Under the pieces are notes generated by a model that did not search any database, had not been told where the DNA came from, and saw only the letters and a program-made list of their open reading frames with translations. Source: Isoetes taiwanensis (taxonomy: Eukaryota > Streptophyta > Lycopodiopsida > Isoetales > Isoetaceae). From it: 64,000 nucleotides of DNA. The first letter of the stretch is position 1; every line of letters starts with the position of its first letter. The DNA is taken from the NCBI GenBank assembly GCA_021234155.1, contig JAJEKV010000041.1, positions 2,296,447 to 2,360,446 of the forward strand. Reading direction: 5' to 3'. Shown piece after piece: positions 33,306-43,937 of this stretch. The translations under genes were made by a program, and so were the position numbers.

Positions 33306-34013
33306 CTAACTTTGGCACATACAAAGCTTTAGCCTCATAAATTCCTCTCGTATTTCAGACGATTTGTTGCCTTGCCGCAACCTCAGAACTGCCGTGATCA
33401 TACCGACTTGTGCTCTCTTTGGGACATAATGGCGCTTTGAAGGCTTTAGCAAACTTCTTGAACCCGCAAGCGCCCCTCGCTTAAACCATGAGCCTTGCAT
33501 AGCCCTTCCACCAAATGCGCATGCGCCCTTCAGGTTCATTGCTGCTACCCTCGCTTTATCCTTATCCTTCATACCATAGGCATTGCCGTATTCGCCATCT
33601 CGCTGCTGCAAGCCCTCGCTTCCATGCCTCGACCCGTTTCGCCTCGAGAATTGCTCGAGCTTCCCCGCCTTCCAAACATTTCCCAATGCGTAGTCTACTT
33701 TCTTCCGTAGCCTGAGGTTCTTGTGTCCCTTTGTCGTTCTCCGGTGGTTCCTCCCGCCTTTCGGCCTGCGCCGCCTTGGTTCTGCTTCTTCTTCCTCGGG
33801 ACCTGAGTCTGACTGAAGCTTGAGTCTGAGGAGTCCGAGCCGGGGACCTTCCTCTCTTGCCCTCTTCTTTGTCTCTACTTGTTCTCCGAGCTGATGCTTG
33901 CGGCAGCTTGAGTTGCTACCCACCGAACCTGCTTTCCCTGCCAGGCGGCTAGCAAAGCCTTTATCCGCCGAGGTCCGGCCCTCATTTGGCGAGTATTTTC
34001 TTCTCGGGGTCAT
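33306..34013 (-). pseudogene. Gypsy gag of the inner element, broken
   Basis: A 235-codon frame from 34013, with EYGNAYGMKDKDKARVA and AAMNLKGACAFGGRAMQG then KPSKRHYVPKRAQ, corresponds to the retrotransposon gag core seen better in the outer copy. Local frame changes garble the middle. Confidence 0.65.
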
Positions 34014-34431
34014 TTGTCCAAATTCTTCAAGCAGTGTTTCTTGTCGGGCGTGGCCTGGGCGGGCTCTCGTTTCTCTCAGAAGTTCCCCGCAGCTTGTCGC
34101 TCTCCCAAGGCCAGGCCTCTAGCTGCATACACAAGTGGTTCATATCTACATGGTTAGTTTTCCTTGCTTTCTTGCTTTATTTATGTTTGTTGGCATGGTT
34201 GAGGGGACACAAAATATATCACAAAAACATTTATAGTGCAAGAGAATGTTATATTTATATTTTATATTACACTAATACAAGAACTTGCAACTACTGCTAA
34301 TCATTTCTGTTGATGCCGGTAAGATGGATTATCCTCCAGGAACTTTTTCACTTGGGCTGTTCCCACTGAATGGCCCAAGTTCCTAAGGACATTGGCTGGA
34401 GATCCACCCTGTAATGCTCTTGCTAAATCTT

Positions 34432-35850
34432 CTATTCTGCGGTGGGAGGTATAAGTCGTTGCCACCGGACAGCCTTGCCCGCCGCCCAGAAGGTATGGCT
34501 AAGTCGAAGACGCCGAGTGCTACCGCTCTTTTCACCGTGATTGCATACCGGTGTTAAGGGTAACCGCATGCCCGCCAATCCCGAGAGTGCAATCAGCAAA
34601 CGATACTCCTTCCTCGCCTGGGGTGAATTTATGTGGATAACCGCTATTCTTCCATCCATCGCAAGAGCGGGTGTAATAGCGTAGTGACCGTCGCCGTTGC
34701 AGATAGACGGTCCTCGGCCACTCGGTATCCAGCTCGTGTCCGCTTCCGCTCAAATCATCAACCTCCACCGTGGTGAGCTCCCCCAGTAGTCATTGACTGT
34801 TGCCGAAGCCTCCCCGAGGTCGAATTCGGCCTACCGCCCTATCCCGGGAGGTGCTGCCGGGACGAGCTTGCCGTTAGGATGTTTGAGGTCGCATAACGGA
34901 TCCCCATCTGCTCCTCGAGAGCAAGGAACTCTTCCTCCGCCGGTAGCTTGTTCTCAGCCTTGTCTCCGCTTCCATGATCTCCGCCTCGATGTTGCTGTAG
35001 GCTTGGATGTCGGAGGTAAACTCTCCCGTAAGTGTCGGCTTCCCTTACTTGGAGGGGAAGTCGGATCTCCTGACGGCATGAAGTCGCCCAAGTTCGTTTC
35101 TTCGGAGTTGGTGCAAGCAACTCTTCAGGTCGGTATTCCCTTTCCCCGCGCGACCGGGAGGTTTTGAATGTCGCTAGGAGCGTAAACCTCACCTTCGATT
35201 ATAATGGGAGCTAGGCTTGTGATGCCTAACCCGAGGGGTGGCGCGACTGAGAGTCCGCCGCTTCTTTTCGGGTCTTGCCACTTCCGCCCGCTTGTCGCCG
35301 CTTCCTCCGCTAGGTCGAGCTCAACATCTTCTTCCTCCTCCTCGGATTCCCTCGCTCATCCGAAGTCTTCTTCCTTCCCTTCCCGCCTCCCGCTCAGACT
35401 GCGGTGAGGAGCCGTTGTTCCGGCCGCTACGGCTAATGGATCTACGCCCATGGGGGAATGGAGGTTTCCCCACGATGTTCTCAAGACGGTGGGTGAGAAA
35501 GATTGCCGTGGCGTTGTTGAAAGAGAAGTACTTGGTCCCGCTGGATGCTAGGACCATTGGCTCAAGGTGTGCGGGCGCTTTGTTTGTGAGGTATTTGGCG
35601 CATGTTCGACATCGCCTAATGCCGCCGGCAGTGGACCTGCCTAGGAACAAAATATCCTATACAAGGGGAGTTGCACTAGCTACCGGTTCTACCCTAGCTT
35701 GAAACTCGGCCAGACTCTACTATAAGCCGGGTCGCGTAGGTTGCTTTGACGCCTACCTCCTTCCCCAAGATCCGAAGATTTGGTCGACGCCGGCCTCAAA
35801 GAAGATGAGCGCGGGCGCTGCACTCATCTCCTCGAAATCGAAGTTGCCAT
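34432..35850 (-). pseudogene. Second leader ORF of the inner gypsy element (possible histone fold plus unknown region)
   Basis: An ATG at 35850 starts a frame homologous to 43938-45285. EAGVDQIF matches the outer EADVNDIF. A short intron-like gap (about 35692-35637, GTAGAACC to TAGGCAG) precedes AKYLTNKA and TKYFSFNNATAIFLTHR, which match the outer AKYLTNKAQRLLDY and TKYFSYTRALAIFLSHR. The downstream part retains FLALEEQMGIR and DGRIAVIH...LLIALSGLAG. Several frame breaks. See the outer copy for interpretation. Confidence 0.55.
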
Positions 35851-36160
35851 TGATTAATTGCGTAAGAGGGTAACAAACGGTTGCAAGAGCGCCGTGGAGT
35901 TGGGAAATCGCTAGAAGGGCAGGAGCAGATTTGTAGGGTGCTATCCGAGAAGTGAGGGGTCTATTTATAGAAAAGGGGAAAACCCTAATTTTTGGATGAC
36001 TTGAAAATTTCCTAGGATTGGGTAATTCTAACTTATCCGAGGTCAAAATAGGAGTTTGAGGACTATAGGAGATGCTTGAACAAGGCTAGGTTACCTAAAA
36101 GATGCTATGCAAGAGGTTGAAGGTGACTTTAACAAGTCCCGGTGAAGAATTGGTAAGAGG

Positions 36161-36423
36161 TCTCACAGCCATGCCTCGCTCAATCCTAACTTTTGTTTTG
36201 GCGACGAGGCGCGAAATGTGAGACATCAGTCCCATTTCGATTAAAGGTGTCCAATTTGGGTAAACTAATGGTGTAAGGGTGATGGGCTCATCAAATTAGG
36301 CGTAATCGACCCCTTTATTTGGTCGATTTGAGCTGTTTTGGTCAAGTTTGGGCGAGGTCTCACAGCCTTTGCCTCGCTTCAATCCTAACTTTTGTTTCAA
36401 TGACGAGGCGCTGAAATGTGAGA
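36161..36423 (-). repeat. Hairpin pair 3' of the CENH3-like ORF, inner element
   Basis: Hairpins at 36161-36223 and 36358-36423. TCTCACA pairs with TGTGAGA, and GCCTCGC with GACGAGGC, around an AACTTTTGTTT loop. The stem sequence differs from that of the outer element. Confidence 0.75.
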
Positions 36424-36546
36424 CATCATGTCTCTCGCCCCAAATGTCCTATTTTTCTGAGATAAAAGCTAAAACTTATTAATTTGCTCTAATTACTCAA
36501 GTTTATGTCATCAAAGTAGACAAAATTGCTCTATATTACAAAATTT

Positions 36547-37768
36547 TTAATTATTTACAACAAAAGTTTCTATATTCTCCCTTACGCGGTCGCAAGACTC
36601 ATGTCTTGTCGCATCAAGGTTACCCGCTTGGCGTGGATAGTGCAGGCTGTTGAGTCTTCAAAATGTTGCACTATCTTTGCCTCAGCCGCCTCTTTGCATT
36701 GCCAGCAGCACTGCCTCAGGACTCTAAAGTCCGTTTCTATAGGCTCGCATAACTTCACGCACCAACCGAAGCTTAAGGGGGCAGGGGGATTAGGGAGACC
36801 GAAGTTGCTACCGAAGTGTCTAATCTCCCTTAACGCTCTTCTCTCTACCTCCTTCCTATCCGCTTTCTTCCCCGGGTGGCGGCTTGGGAACCTTGGGCTT
36901 CGTGGTGGCGGCCTTAAGGTTTGCCGCTTCGCTGGTCGCCTCCTCGATGAACTTAACTCGCTTTTTCATAATATTTGTTATAGGCCTCCCATTTCTTCAT
37001 GTAGGCCTCGGCTCCCTCATCTTTCTCTCATAAATCTTCACCTCGCCGGTGACGTAGGCTTCCCTGGGGCGGTCGGGTTGCTTTTTCTATCCCATGCCGT
37101 ACTCGAGGGGGCTTTCAGACTTGGTCTTTTTGGGGTTGCTTTCGTGTCGGGCTGCTTTCAGTAATTTTTGCTCGTCACCGGTTCTTGGAAGAGCTTCCAC
37201 CTCGCAGCGTTAGGGTTGAAGTCCCCATCGAAGAGTCGTCGGAAGGGTTTGGGGGTTCGTGGGGTTGCCGCTCCTTGATGATAATGTTGGGGTTCGCCTC
37301 TTCCTTGGCGGGCAGTCCTTGTTCTCCTTTATGACCTACCTAACTTGCCTTTCGCTTTTTCTTTTCTTTCGCTGGCGGCTTTCTTCCTCTTCTTTTCCTT
37401 TTTCCTCTTTTTGTCCTCCCTTCTCTTCACTTGGCCGTATTTCCGATGAATCTTCTAAGGTCCGCTACCTACTGGCTCCAAACCCGCCACTTGCTCATCC
37501 GCTTGTTCCTGGGCGGATCTCCCGCCTATTTCTTCATACACCTCCCTCGTCCCCGCCGTCCCATGGAGTTTGGTGATGTGGCCTCGCCCTCCACCCGCTG
37601 GTTGAAGACATCGATCAAATCGAGGTGTCTTGCTCTTCGTCAAGGCTTAACGACCCCTTCTTGCTAGCCTCTCTCACGAAGCATCTTCCGAATGATCTCT
37701 CTGCCCCCTGGCTACTGGTGTTTTCGCCTGGGCGACGCTTCCTTTGCGGTCTGTTTGGTTCGGGCCAT
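36547..37768 (-). pseudogene. CENH3-like histone H3 ORF, inner gypsy element, frames interrupted
   Basis: The ATG at 37768 starts MARTKQTAKEASPRRK, identical to the first eight residues of eukaryotic H3 tails (ARTKQTA after Met). A TAG follows, then frame changes through a long Lys/Pro/Ala linker with [10 protein letters not shown]. The fold resumes as [10 protein letters not shown] (N-alpha helix). After a divergent alpha-1 part it shows [14 protein letters not shown] and [18 protein letters not shown] (alpha-2, loop 2, alpha-3 start). EIRHF and VTLMR are typical of plant CENH3 (canonical H3: EIRKY, VTIMP). About 400 codons if repaired, far longer than canonical H3 (about 135), because of the linker. 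Confidence 0.85.
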
Positions 37769-37982
37769 GTTTTACGGATCGTCAATCGGATAAAAGCGAA
37801 AAGATCGCTAAGTTGGGAAGAGCGGATTTCTAGGCTTGGACCTAAAAAATGAGTGGGGTTCTACATCTATTTATAGCTTGGGGAATTTTAGGTCAAAACT
37901 CAAGTTGCTCTGTTTAACATGCTAAGGCACCAATTTATCTAAAACTTATACTTATTTCAGACTTTTTCTTTTTTGGTTCATT

Positions 37983-38222
37983 TACGCCTCGCTCCAATAC
38001 TAATGTTTAGTTTTACACCAGCGCCGAAATGTGAGATCTCATACATTTCTAGGGTTTTAGGTAATTAAAACATGCTATTCTAACTAATTCCTATCTTAGA
38101 ATTAGCCTTACCACATTATTTATCTCAAATTCATCATGTTTTGGTGTTCTTGACTCGATGTCTCAAACCATGCCGCTTCAAAACAAAAGTTAGTTTTTAT
38201 GATTGTGCGAGAAATGCGGAGA
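37983..38222 (-). repeat. Hairpin pair 5' of the CENH3-like ORF, inner element
   Basis: Decayed hairpins at about 37983-38036 (left outer arm missing) and 38161-38222. The start spacing of 178 bases and the residual words match the other pair. Confidence 0.6.
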
Positions 38223-38429
38223 CCACCTCACTTGGAAAAATTTTGGCTCATTCTTTTAATCTTGTTAAATTCCAATTCACTTAATTGTTACTAGCTTAGC
38301 ATAACTACAAAGGTGAGAAAAAAATTTTTTTTCCCACTTTTCGAGGCTTGAGGATCCTATCAAGTTAGTACCATCGGGAACATGGTCGCTGCTTTGCTCT
38401 TGGTCTCCAAGAACATTGCTCGATACCAC

Positions 38430-39991
38430 CGTGGACGTCCCCTCACTGTGATATCGGTGCACTCACCGATACAAAACAGGAGTTCTTCCCCACACCAGCT
38501 CCATGCCGTCTGGGGCCCTCCACATATCAACGCACCAACGAAGTCTCTTGGGAAGAGTGAAGGTGTCATTCTACCCCTCCCCTGGGGCCTACCTAGCTCT
38601 TGGGCGTAAAACATACATGTCAATAGCACATACATCAACATCCCGTGACCATCTCGAAGGATGGTCCTCCTCATATCTGCATAGACAAAGATCAGCACAT
38701 CACATAAGGGGATCCTACTCCAAGGCTGGACTCAAAGGATCCTCGACGATTTGGGTCTCCGCAGTCGTCACGCGACATGAATTCATGGCAATGGATTTGG
38801 GGGCATAAGAACATGGCATAGGGTTGTCCACTCCATCCGCCCCTCCCGTGCACACTTTGCGTAGTAGGCTGAAAAGTGTTGGGACTGGCTGTAGCCCAGG
38901 GTGCATAGCGGAAGGGCTATTCTGGGTCATCATCCCAGTCCTCATGGGGCGGTAGGATCACTCCCTCGAGGAGATCTACATCTTTGACTCCAAGGTGACT
39001 AGAGGGCCATTTGCCGCATTCGTGAACCCAACGGAAAGTGTACGCCACTTCCGGGTGTCGAGCCCATGCCTTACCCGCACTTTTCGGTGGTAAGCCATTA
39101 GACCTAGTCACAATGATCCCAGTAGGCTTTACACACCGGGGATCGCTCAAGAGTCAGACATGAATCTCCTTCTTAGCCGGTCCCCCCCTTCACCCACAAC
39201 TGTGTGTGGCTCTTGTACACAGCCGAGGGCGAATCTATGGTGTGCTAGAGAGGCTACTCTAGAGCATTAACTACAAGCTTTAGGGCCTCTACCCCCCTTC
39301 CCAATACAAGGAGTTCACGTAAAATACATCATCCAAATATATCACAAGTAAGAGCTAAAGAACTAGATCTAATCATAGAGTTAGGTTCTTTAGTTAGTGT
39401 CCGAGATCTAAGATCTAGATAGTTACTATGGGCAATTTAATAGTCTAAACCTACCGATTCTATGACTAGAAGACGGTTTAAGTTTATTAAATTGACCAAA
39501 TACCTGATCCTTGAGTGGCTCCTCCCCCTGAGTTCAACCATCCTGGCCGAGCTGATCAATTCGAGGAAACCGATGGCATAACGCTTGGCCATGGGCTGCT
39601 CGGGAGGCGGTTTTGCTCCCCGGGCAGCCAAAACCGAGCTCTAAAACCCTAAGGATCTAAAAAACTAGCAAGCTAGGGTTTTCCTACCCTAAATAGACAT
39701 GGGGGTTTAGGCTAGGGTTTCCAATTACCCAATTTGGCATGTGGGATAATTGGAAAGGCCCCACTTGCCTTTAGTGGCTAGGTGGCAAAATATGCCAACA
39801 TGGAAAGGGTGTGTTCTCATTAATGTGCACATGTGCACATTAATAATATATGAACACTCCTAGTAAGTTGCCCCTAGGGCTACTTACCCTGCTATCCGCT
39901 GGCGTACACGCCAATCGGGTGGGCGGTACGCTGACGTGGCAAAGCACAATGTACGCCCCGGGAGCGATATACGCGGCTGGAACGTCCACGT
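38430..39991 (-). repeat. 5' LTR of the inner gypsy element
   Basis: It aligns with 26877-28444 along its length. Differences are mostly indels of 1-5 bases, many at CAG, CTG or CCG. The primer-site complement GCTCGATACCA lies just left of its start. Confidence 0.85.
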
Positions 39992-41337
39992 ACCCTTAAA
40001 GGCAAGTGGGCCCATTTCCAATTATCCCACATGCCAAAAGGGGATAATTGGAAACCCTAACCAACCCCCTTGTCTATATAGGGAAGGAAACCCTAACTAG
40101 CCCAATTTTCGATTTTAGGGCTTTAGAACTCTGTTTTGGCTGCCTCAACAAATTAAAACCGCATCCCATCACCGGGAGAATTGCATCCTTAGTTTCCCTT
40201 GATTCGGGAAAGGCCTCACAGGATGCACGAGCTCAGGTCAGGAGGAGCCCCTCAAGGATCAGGTATTTGGCCAATTAGATAGTCTAAACCCTATTTTAGT
40301 CATTGAATCAGTAGGTTTAGCCTATTAGATTGCCCATAGCAGCCCTCTAGATCTCTAGATAGCAGATTCTAACTAAAGAACCTAACTCTATGTTGTAGAT
40401 TAGATCTAGTTCTTTAGTTCTCTGTGAAGTATATGGATGATATATCTCTCATGAGCTCCTTGTATTGGGAAGGGGGGTAGAGACCTAAAGCTTTGTAGTT
40501 GATGCTCCTAGAGTAGCCTCTAGCACACTCAGAGATTCGCCTCGCGGCACAAGAACCACACCGGTTGTGGGTGAAGGGGCCAGATCGGCTTAGAAGGAGG
40601 TTCGTGTTCGACTTTGAACGATCCCTATGGTGTGTTAGTGCTACCAGGGATCATTGTGACTAGGTTAATGGCTTACCACCGAAAAGCGGTAAGGCATGGG
40701 CTCGACACTGCGTGAAGTGGTGCACACTTTCCGCTGGGTTCACTAACACGGGCAAAGGGCCCTCTAGTCACCTTGAGTCAGCATGTAGACCTCCGGAGGG
40801 AGTGATCCCTACCTGCCCCATCGGAATCGGGAGATGGAACCCGTGAATAGCCCTTTGGCTATGCATCCCGGCTGGCTACAGCCAAAGTCCCAACACTTTT
40901 CAGCCTACTCGCAAAGTGTGCACAGAGAGGGGCGGATGGAGTGGACAACCCTAAGCCATGTTCATATGCCCAAATCCATTGCCATGAATCCGCGCCCGCA
41001 ATGAACTCGAGACCCAAGCCGCCGGGCCATCCCCTTGAGTCCGAGCCTTGGGTAGGATTCCCTATGTGATGTGCCGATCTTTGTCTATGCAGAGACCGAG
41101 GACCATCCTTCGTGATGGTCATATGATGTTGATGTATGTGCTAACGACATGTATGTTTACGCCTCCGCAGCTAGGTAGGCCCCGAGGGACGGGTGTAATG
41201 ACCCTTCCACTCTTTCCCACCGGAACCCGCCACGGTGCGCGGTCATGTGGAGGGCCCCGTGATAGCATGGAGCTGGTATGGGGATGAACTCGCTTGTGTA
41301 CGGTGAGGGCACCGTGATACCAGTAGGGGACGCCACA
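39992..41337 (+). repeat. 5' LTR of the outer gypsy element, second part
   Basis: Resumes the LTR at CCCTTAAAGGCAAGTG and ends GACGCCACA, followed by the primer site. Contains the TATA box and telo-box cluster at 40050-40095. Confidence 0.9.
40050..40095 (+). promoter_or_regulatory. TATA box with flanking telo-box motifs in the LTR
   Basis: TCTATATA at 40073-40080 has GAAACCCTAA just before (about 40051) and just after (about 40087). AAACCCTAA (telo-box) is a known element of plant promoters, including those of histone and ribosomal-protein genes. The same arrangement is at about 51680-51725 in the 3' LTR. Confidence 0.55.
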
Positions 41338-41340
41338 AAG

Positions 41341-41351
41341 GGTATCAGAGC
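41341..41351 (+). promoter_or_regulatory. Primer-binding site of the outer gypsy element
   Basis: GGTATCAGAGC three bases after the 5' LTR end, complementary to the 3' end of initiator tRNA-Met. Confidence 0.85.
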
Positions 41352-41540
41352 TATGTTCTTGGAGACCAAGAGCAAAGCACCGCCATGTTCCCAAAGAGCA
41401 CTAACTTGATAGGATCCTTAAACCCTAAAAATGGGAAAATTTTTCTCATTTTTGTAGTTTATGCTAAGCTAGTAAATGCTTAAAATGAATAGAAATGTAA
41501 AAAAGATTAAAAATTAATGAGCCAACATCCGTGTAGGTGG

Positions 41541-41787
41541 TCTCACACGCCGCTACCAGATGTGATTTCTACATTCTAGAAACGGGCCGGGCTAACGGTG
41601 AGACATTCAAATTTTGACACCAAAAAGTTGTAAATTACAAGAAAATACCTTGATAATTCTAATTTTAAGCTAAGAATTAGTAGATTTAGCATGTTACATG
41701 TTAATTTAATAGTGGGCCCCACCATGTCTCACACGTCGCCAGACAGGGTTTCTAGATTCTAGGAATCGGGCTGGGCAACGGTGAGAC
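41541..41787 (+). repeat. Hairpin pair 5' of the CENH3-like ORF, outer element
   Basis: Hairpins at 41541-41604 and 41727-41787. The outer stem TCTCACACG pairs with CGGTGAGA and the inner stem GATTTCTA / TTTCTAGA with TAGAAA / TAGGAATC. Start spacing 186 bases. Confidence 0.8.
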
Positions 41788-41973
41788 CTTGCTTAATTAG
41801 GTGTTTTTAGGTGCTTTAGACAACCCAAAAGGTAGTTTAAAAGTTGACCTAAAATTGGCCCTATAAATAGACCCGACCCCTCCCATTTTTCCCCTGTTCT
41901 TCCCTAGAACTTCGCCAGGACTATCAAGACGATCTTCCGGGCGCTTTAGCTCCGATCGACAAACCGAAAGATG

Positions 41974-43246
41974 ATGGCCCGCACAGCGTGACTGCAAAGC
42001 AAGTAGTCAAGCGATCCTCCGGCGCCACTGCCCTCTTTCACAGGATTCTTCGAACGCCTTCTCCACGACGCATCTAATCTTCGCCGAAGCGAGGAAGCTG
42101 TGGTCGGACCGAGTTTAATTACACAGAGCTCTTGGAGGATGACCGGCCGATGTCATGAACCGCATCCCCGACGGTAAATTGCGCTGAAGAGGAAAGAAGC
42201 GCAGCTAGGAGCAACACCGTGAGGACGCCAACCCACGTGAAGAGCAGAGGGAACAAAGGACCCATCAACAGCCCCAGAGCAACCCCTGTGCTGAGATCCA
42301 CCCGCAGGGAGGAGCAGGGAAGAGAGGAGCAGCACCGAACTCACCCCGAAGAAGAGGCCGACAGACGCCGGGCCCACAAGCACGGCCAAGGAGCCGGCCG
42401 GAGCAGAGGACAAAGAGTCGGGAAGACGACCACTACAGCCGGACCCAAGAAGAGGAGGGCCAAAGCCGAAAGGCAGGCAAGAGGAAGCCGTAAAGGTCGG
42501 GAAGCGAGCCAAGGTCCCGGCCATCAACGAAGCCGCCGGGAGGGGAGACCTCGCCCACCACCGACGACTCGGATGGAGACTACGTGCCGGGCGCAGACGG
42601 GGCAAGCTCTTCAAAGCCCCCGGTCGTAGAGGAAGAGGTCCCGGAGCAGACAGCCCAAGAAGGGGAGGAGACCGGACAGCTAGCGAAGCCCCCACCTTTT
42701 CCGACGTGGGATAGAGTCAAAGCCCCGCGGCCGCGAACGGGAAGCATATGTGATAGACCCCCAAAGGTCTATCGAAGAGGATCAGGGAACACAACGCTTA
42801 TATGGCAAGGTGGGAGGCGATAACGATATTACCGTGAGCACCGGTGAGAATGATTGAAGGCGACACCGACTAAGAGCCGCATTAATCGAAGCCCCTCCAC
42901 CAAAGCCCAAGCCTCCCCGAAAGCACCCGTGGAAGAAGCGGAGCAAGAAGAAGAAGTCGGAAGATTGGGGCACTCAAGGAGATCCGCCACTTCCGTAAGA
43001 GTTACTGGACTCTGATCCCCGATCCGCCGATTCCAGCGTTTGGTCCGCTGTCATACAAAGAATACAACACGCATATGCGCGTGACCGACGAGATCTTCTT
43101 TGTGTTTATAAGAGGCGCCGGCACATAGTAAAGCATTTTGAAGATTCAACGGCCCGCACGGGTGCACGCCAAGAGGGTTACCCTCATGAGGGGATATGTA
43201 TCTTGCCGGGCACATCAAGGGTGAACGCCTTGAGTTTTGTAAATAA
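41974..43246 (+). pseudogene. CENH3-like histone H3 ORF, outer gypsy element, frames interrupted
   Basis: The ATG at 41974 reads MART, then in another frame TAKQVVKRSSGATA, paralleling an H3-type tail start. A long Arg/Lys/Glu-rich linker follows, ending in KKRSKKKK (about 42935). The fold starts ALKEIRHFRKSYWTLIP (about 42970-43020), identical in pattern to CENH3 ALKEIRHF...LLIP. After a poorly conserved stretch come VKHFEDSTA (about 43125-43150), HAKRVTLMR and, in the next frame, DMYLAGHIKGERLEFCK ending at TAA 43244-43246, which lines up with the H3 C-terminus (D-x-x-LARRI-x-G). At least three frame changes. The product would be about 420 residues, with the histone fold in the last 100. 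Placed between the 5' LTR and gag. Confidence 0.85.
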
Positions 43247-43379
43247 TCGGAAAAATTTTGTTAATATAAAGAAAATTTTGTGTAAATAAAGTCTCAAACC
43301 CCGTTTAAATAGGTCAAGATATCGATCCCTAGCTTTTGTTTTAATTAAATTGGAGTTTTGAGCAAAAATTAAGACGATG

Positions 43380-43637
43380 TCTCACACGTCGCGCCAGATG
43401 ATTTCTAGATTTTAGAAATCGGGGGGTTAACGTAGAGACCATGCCCAAAAATGCCCAAAACAGCTCCAAATCGAACAAGTAAGGGGTCAATTCTGCCTAA
43501 CTCGATGAGTTTAGTGGAATTACAGCCTTAGATCACTTAAATTGAGTGAGCCTAGCCCAATTGGGACCCATGTCTCACACGTCGCGCCAGGACAGATTTC
43601 TACATTTTAGAAATCGGTCTGGGCGCAACGTGTGAGA
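43380..43637 (+). repeat. Hairpin pair 3' of the CENH3-like ORF, outer element
   Basis: Hairpins at 43380-43438 and 43573-43637. The second is the best preserved of all: TCTCACACGT-CGCGCC-AG pairs with CT-GGGCGC-AACGTGTGAGA, enclosing AGATTTCTA and TAGAAATC. Confidence 0.85.
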
Positions 43638-43937
43638 CCCCGTACCATTTCTTCACCAAATGATCTCCAAACTGTACAATAGGTTCAGTAGCTGTTCTTA
43701 GCATGCTCAAACTCTAGAAATAGTCTTCAAACTTGCAATTGCATCCCTTAATAGATCAGAATTGCCTAATCTCAGTAAAATCTAGGTCATCCAAAAATTA
43801 GGGTTTTCCCCTTTCTATAAATAAGTCCCCCATTTCTCATTTGGCACCCTGCAAATTTGCTCCCCACTGCTTAGGCGATCTTTCAGCTCCCTGAGGCGCT
43901 TCTGCATCCGTTTGATACTCCCTTCCTTGCTAGATCA

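Larger units (their letters stand above)
26877..39991 (-). mobile_element. Ty3/gypsy chromovirus (inner), inserted in the 5' LTR of the outer copy, opposite strand
   Basis: On the plus strand it starts TGTGACGTCCCC after GCCCT (26872-26876) and ends near 39991, followed by ACCCT (39992-39996): a 5-bp target duplication with one change. The host LTR reads continuously across the joined sites (CCTAG-CCCT-TAAAGG in the intact 3' LTR). LTRs are 26877-28444 and about 38430-39991. The primer site is the minus-strand complement of GCTCGATACCA, about 38418-38428. The interior has the same gene order as the outer element. It is younger than the outer element by position. Confidence 0.9.

Noticed and set aside
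42153..42695. Long minus-strand ORF opposite the outer histone leader ORF
   Set aside because: It is the antisense shadow of the Arg/Lys-rich linker. Its Pro/Leu/Ser-rich product has no domain.
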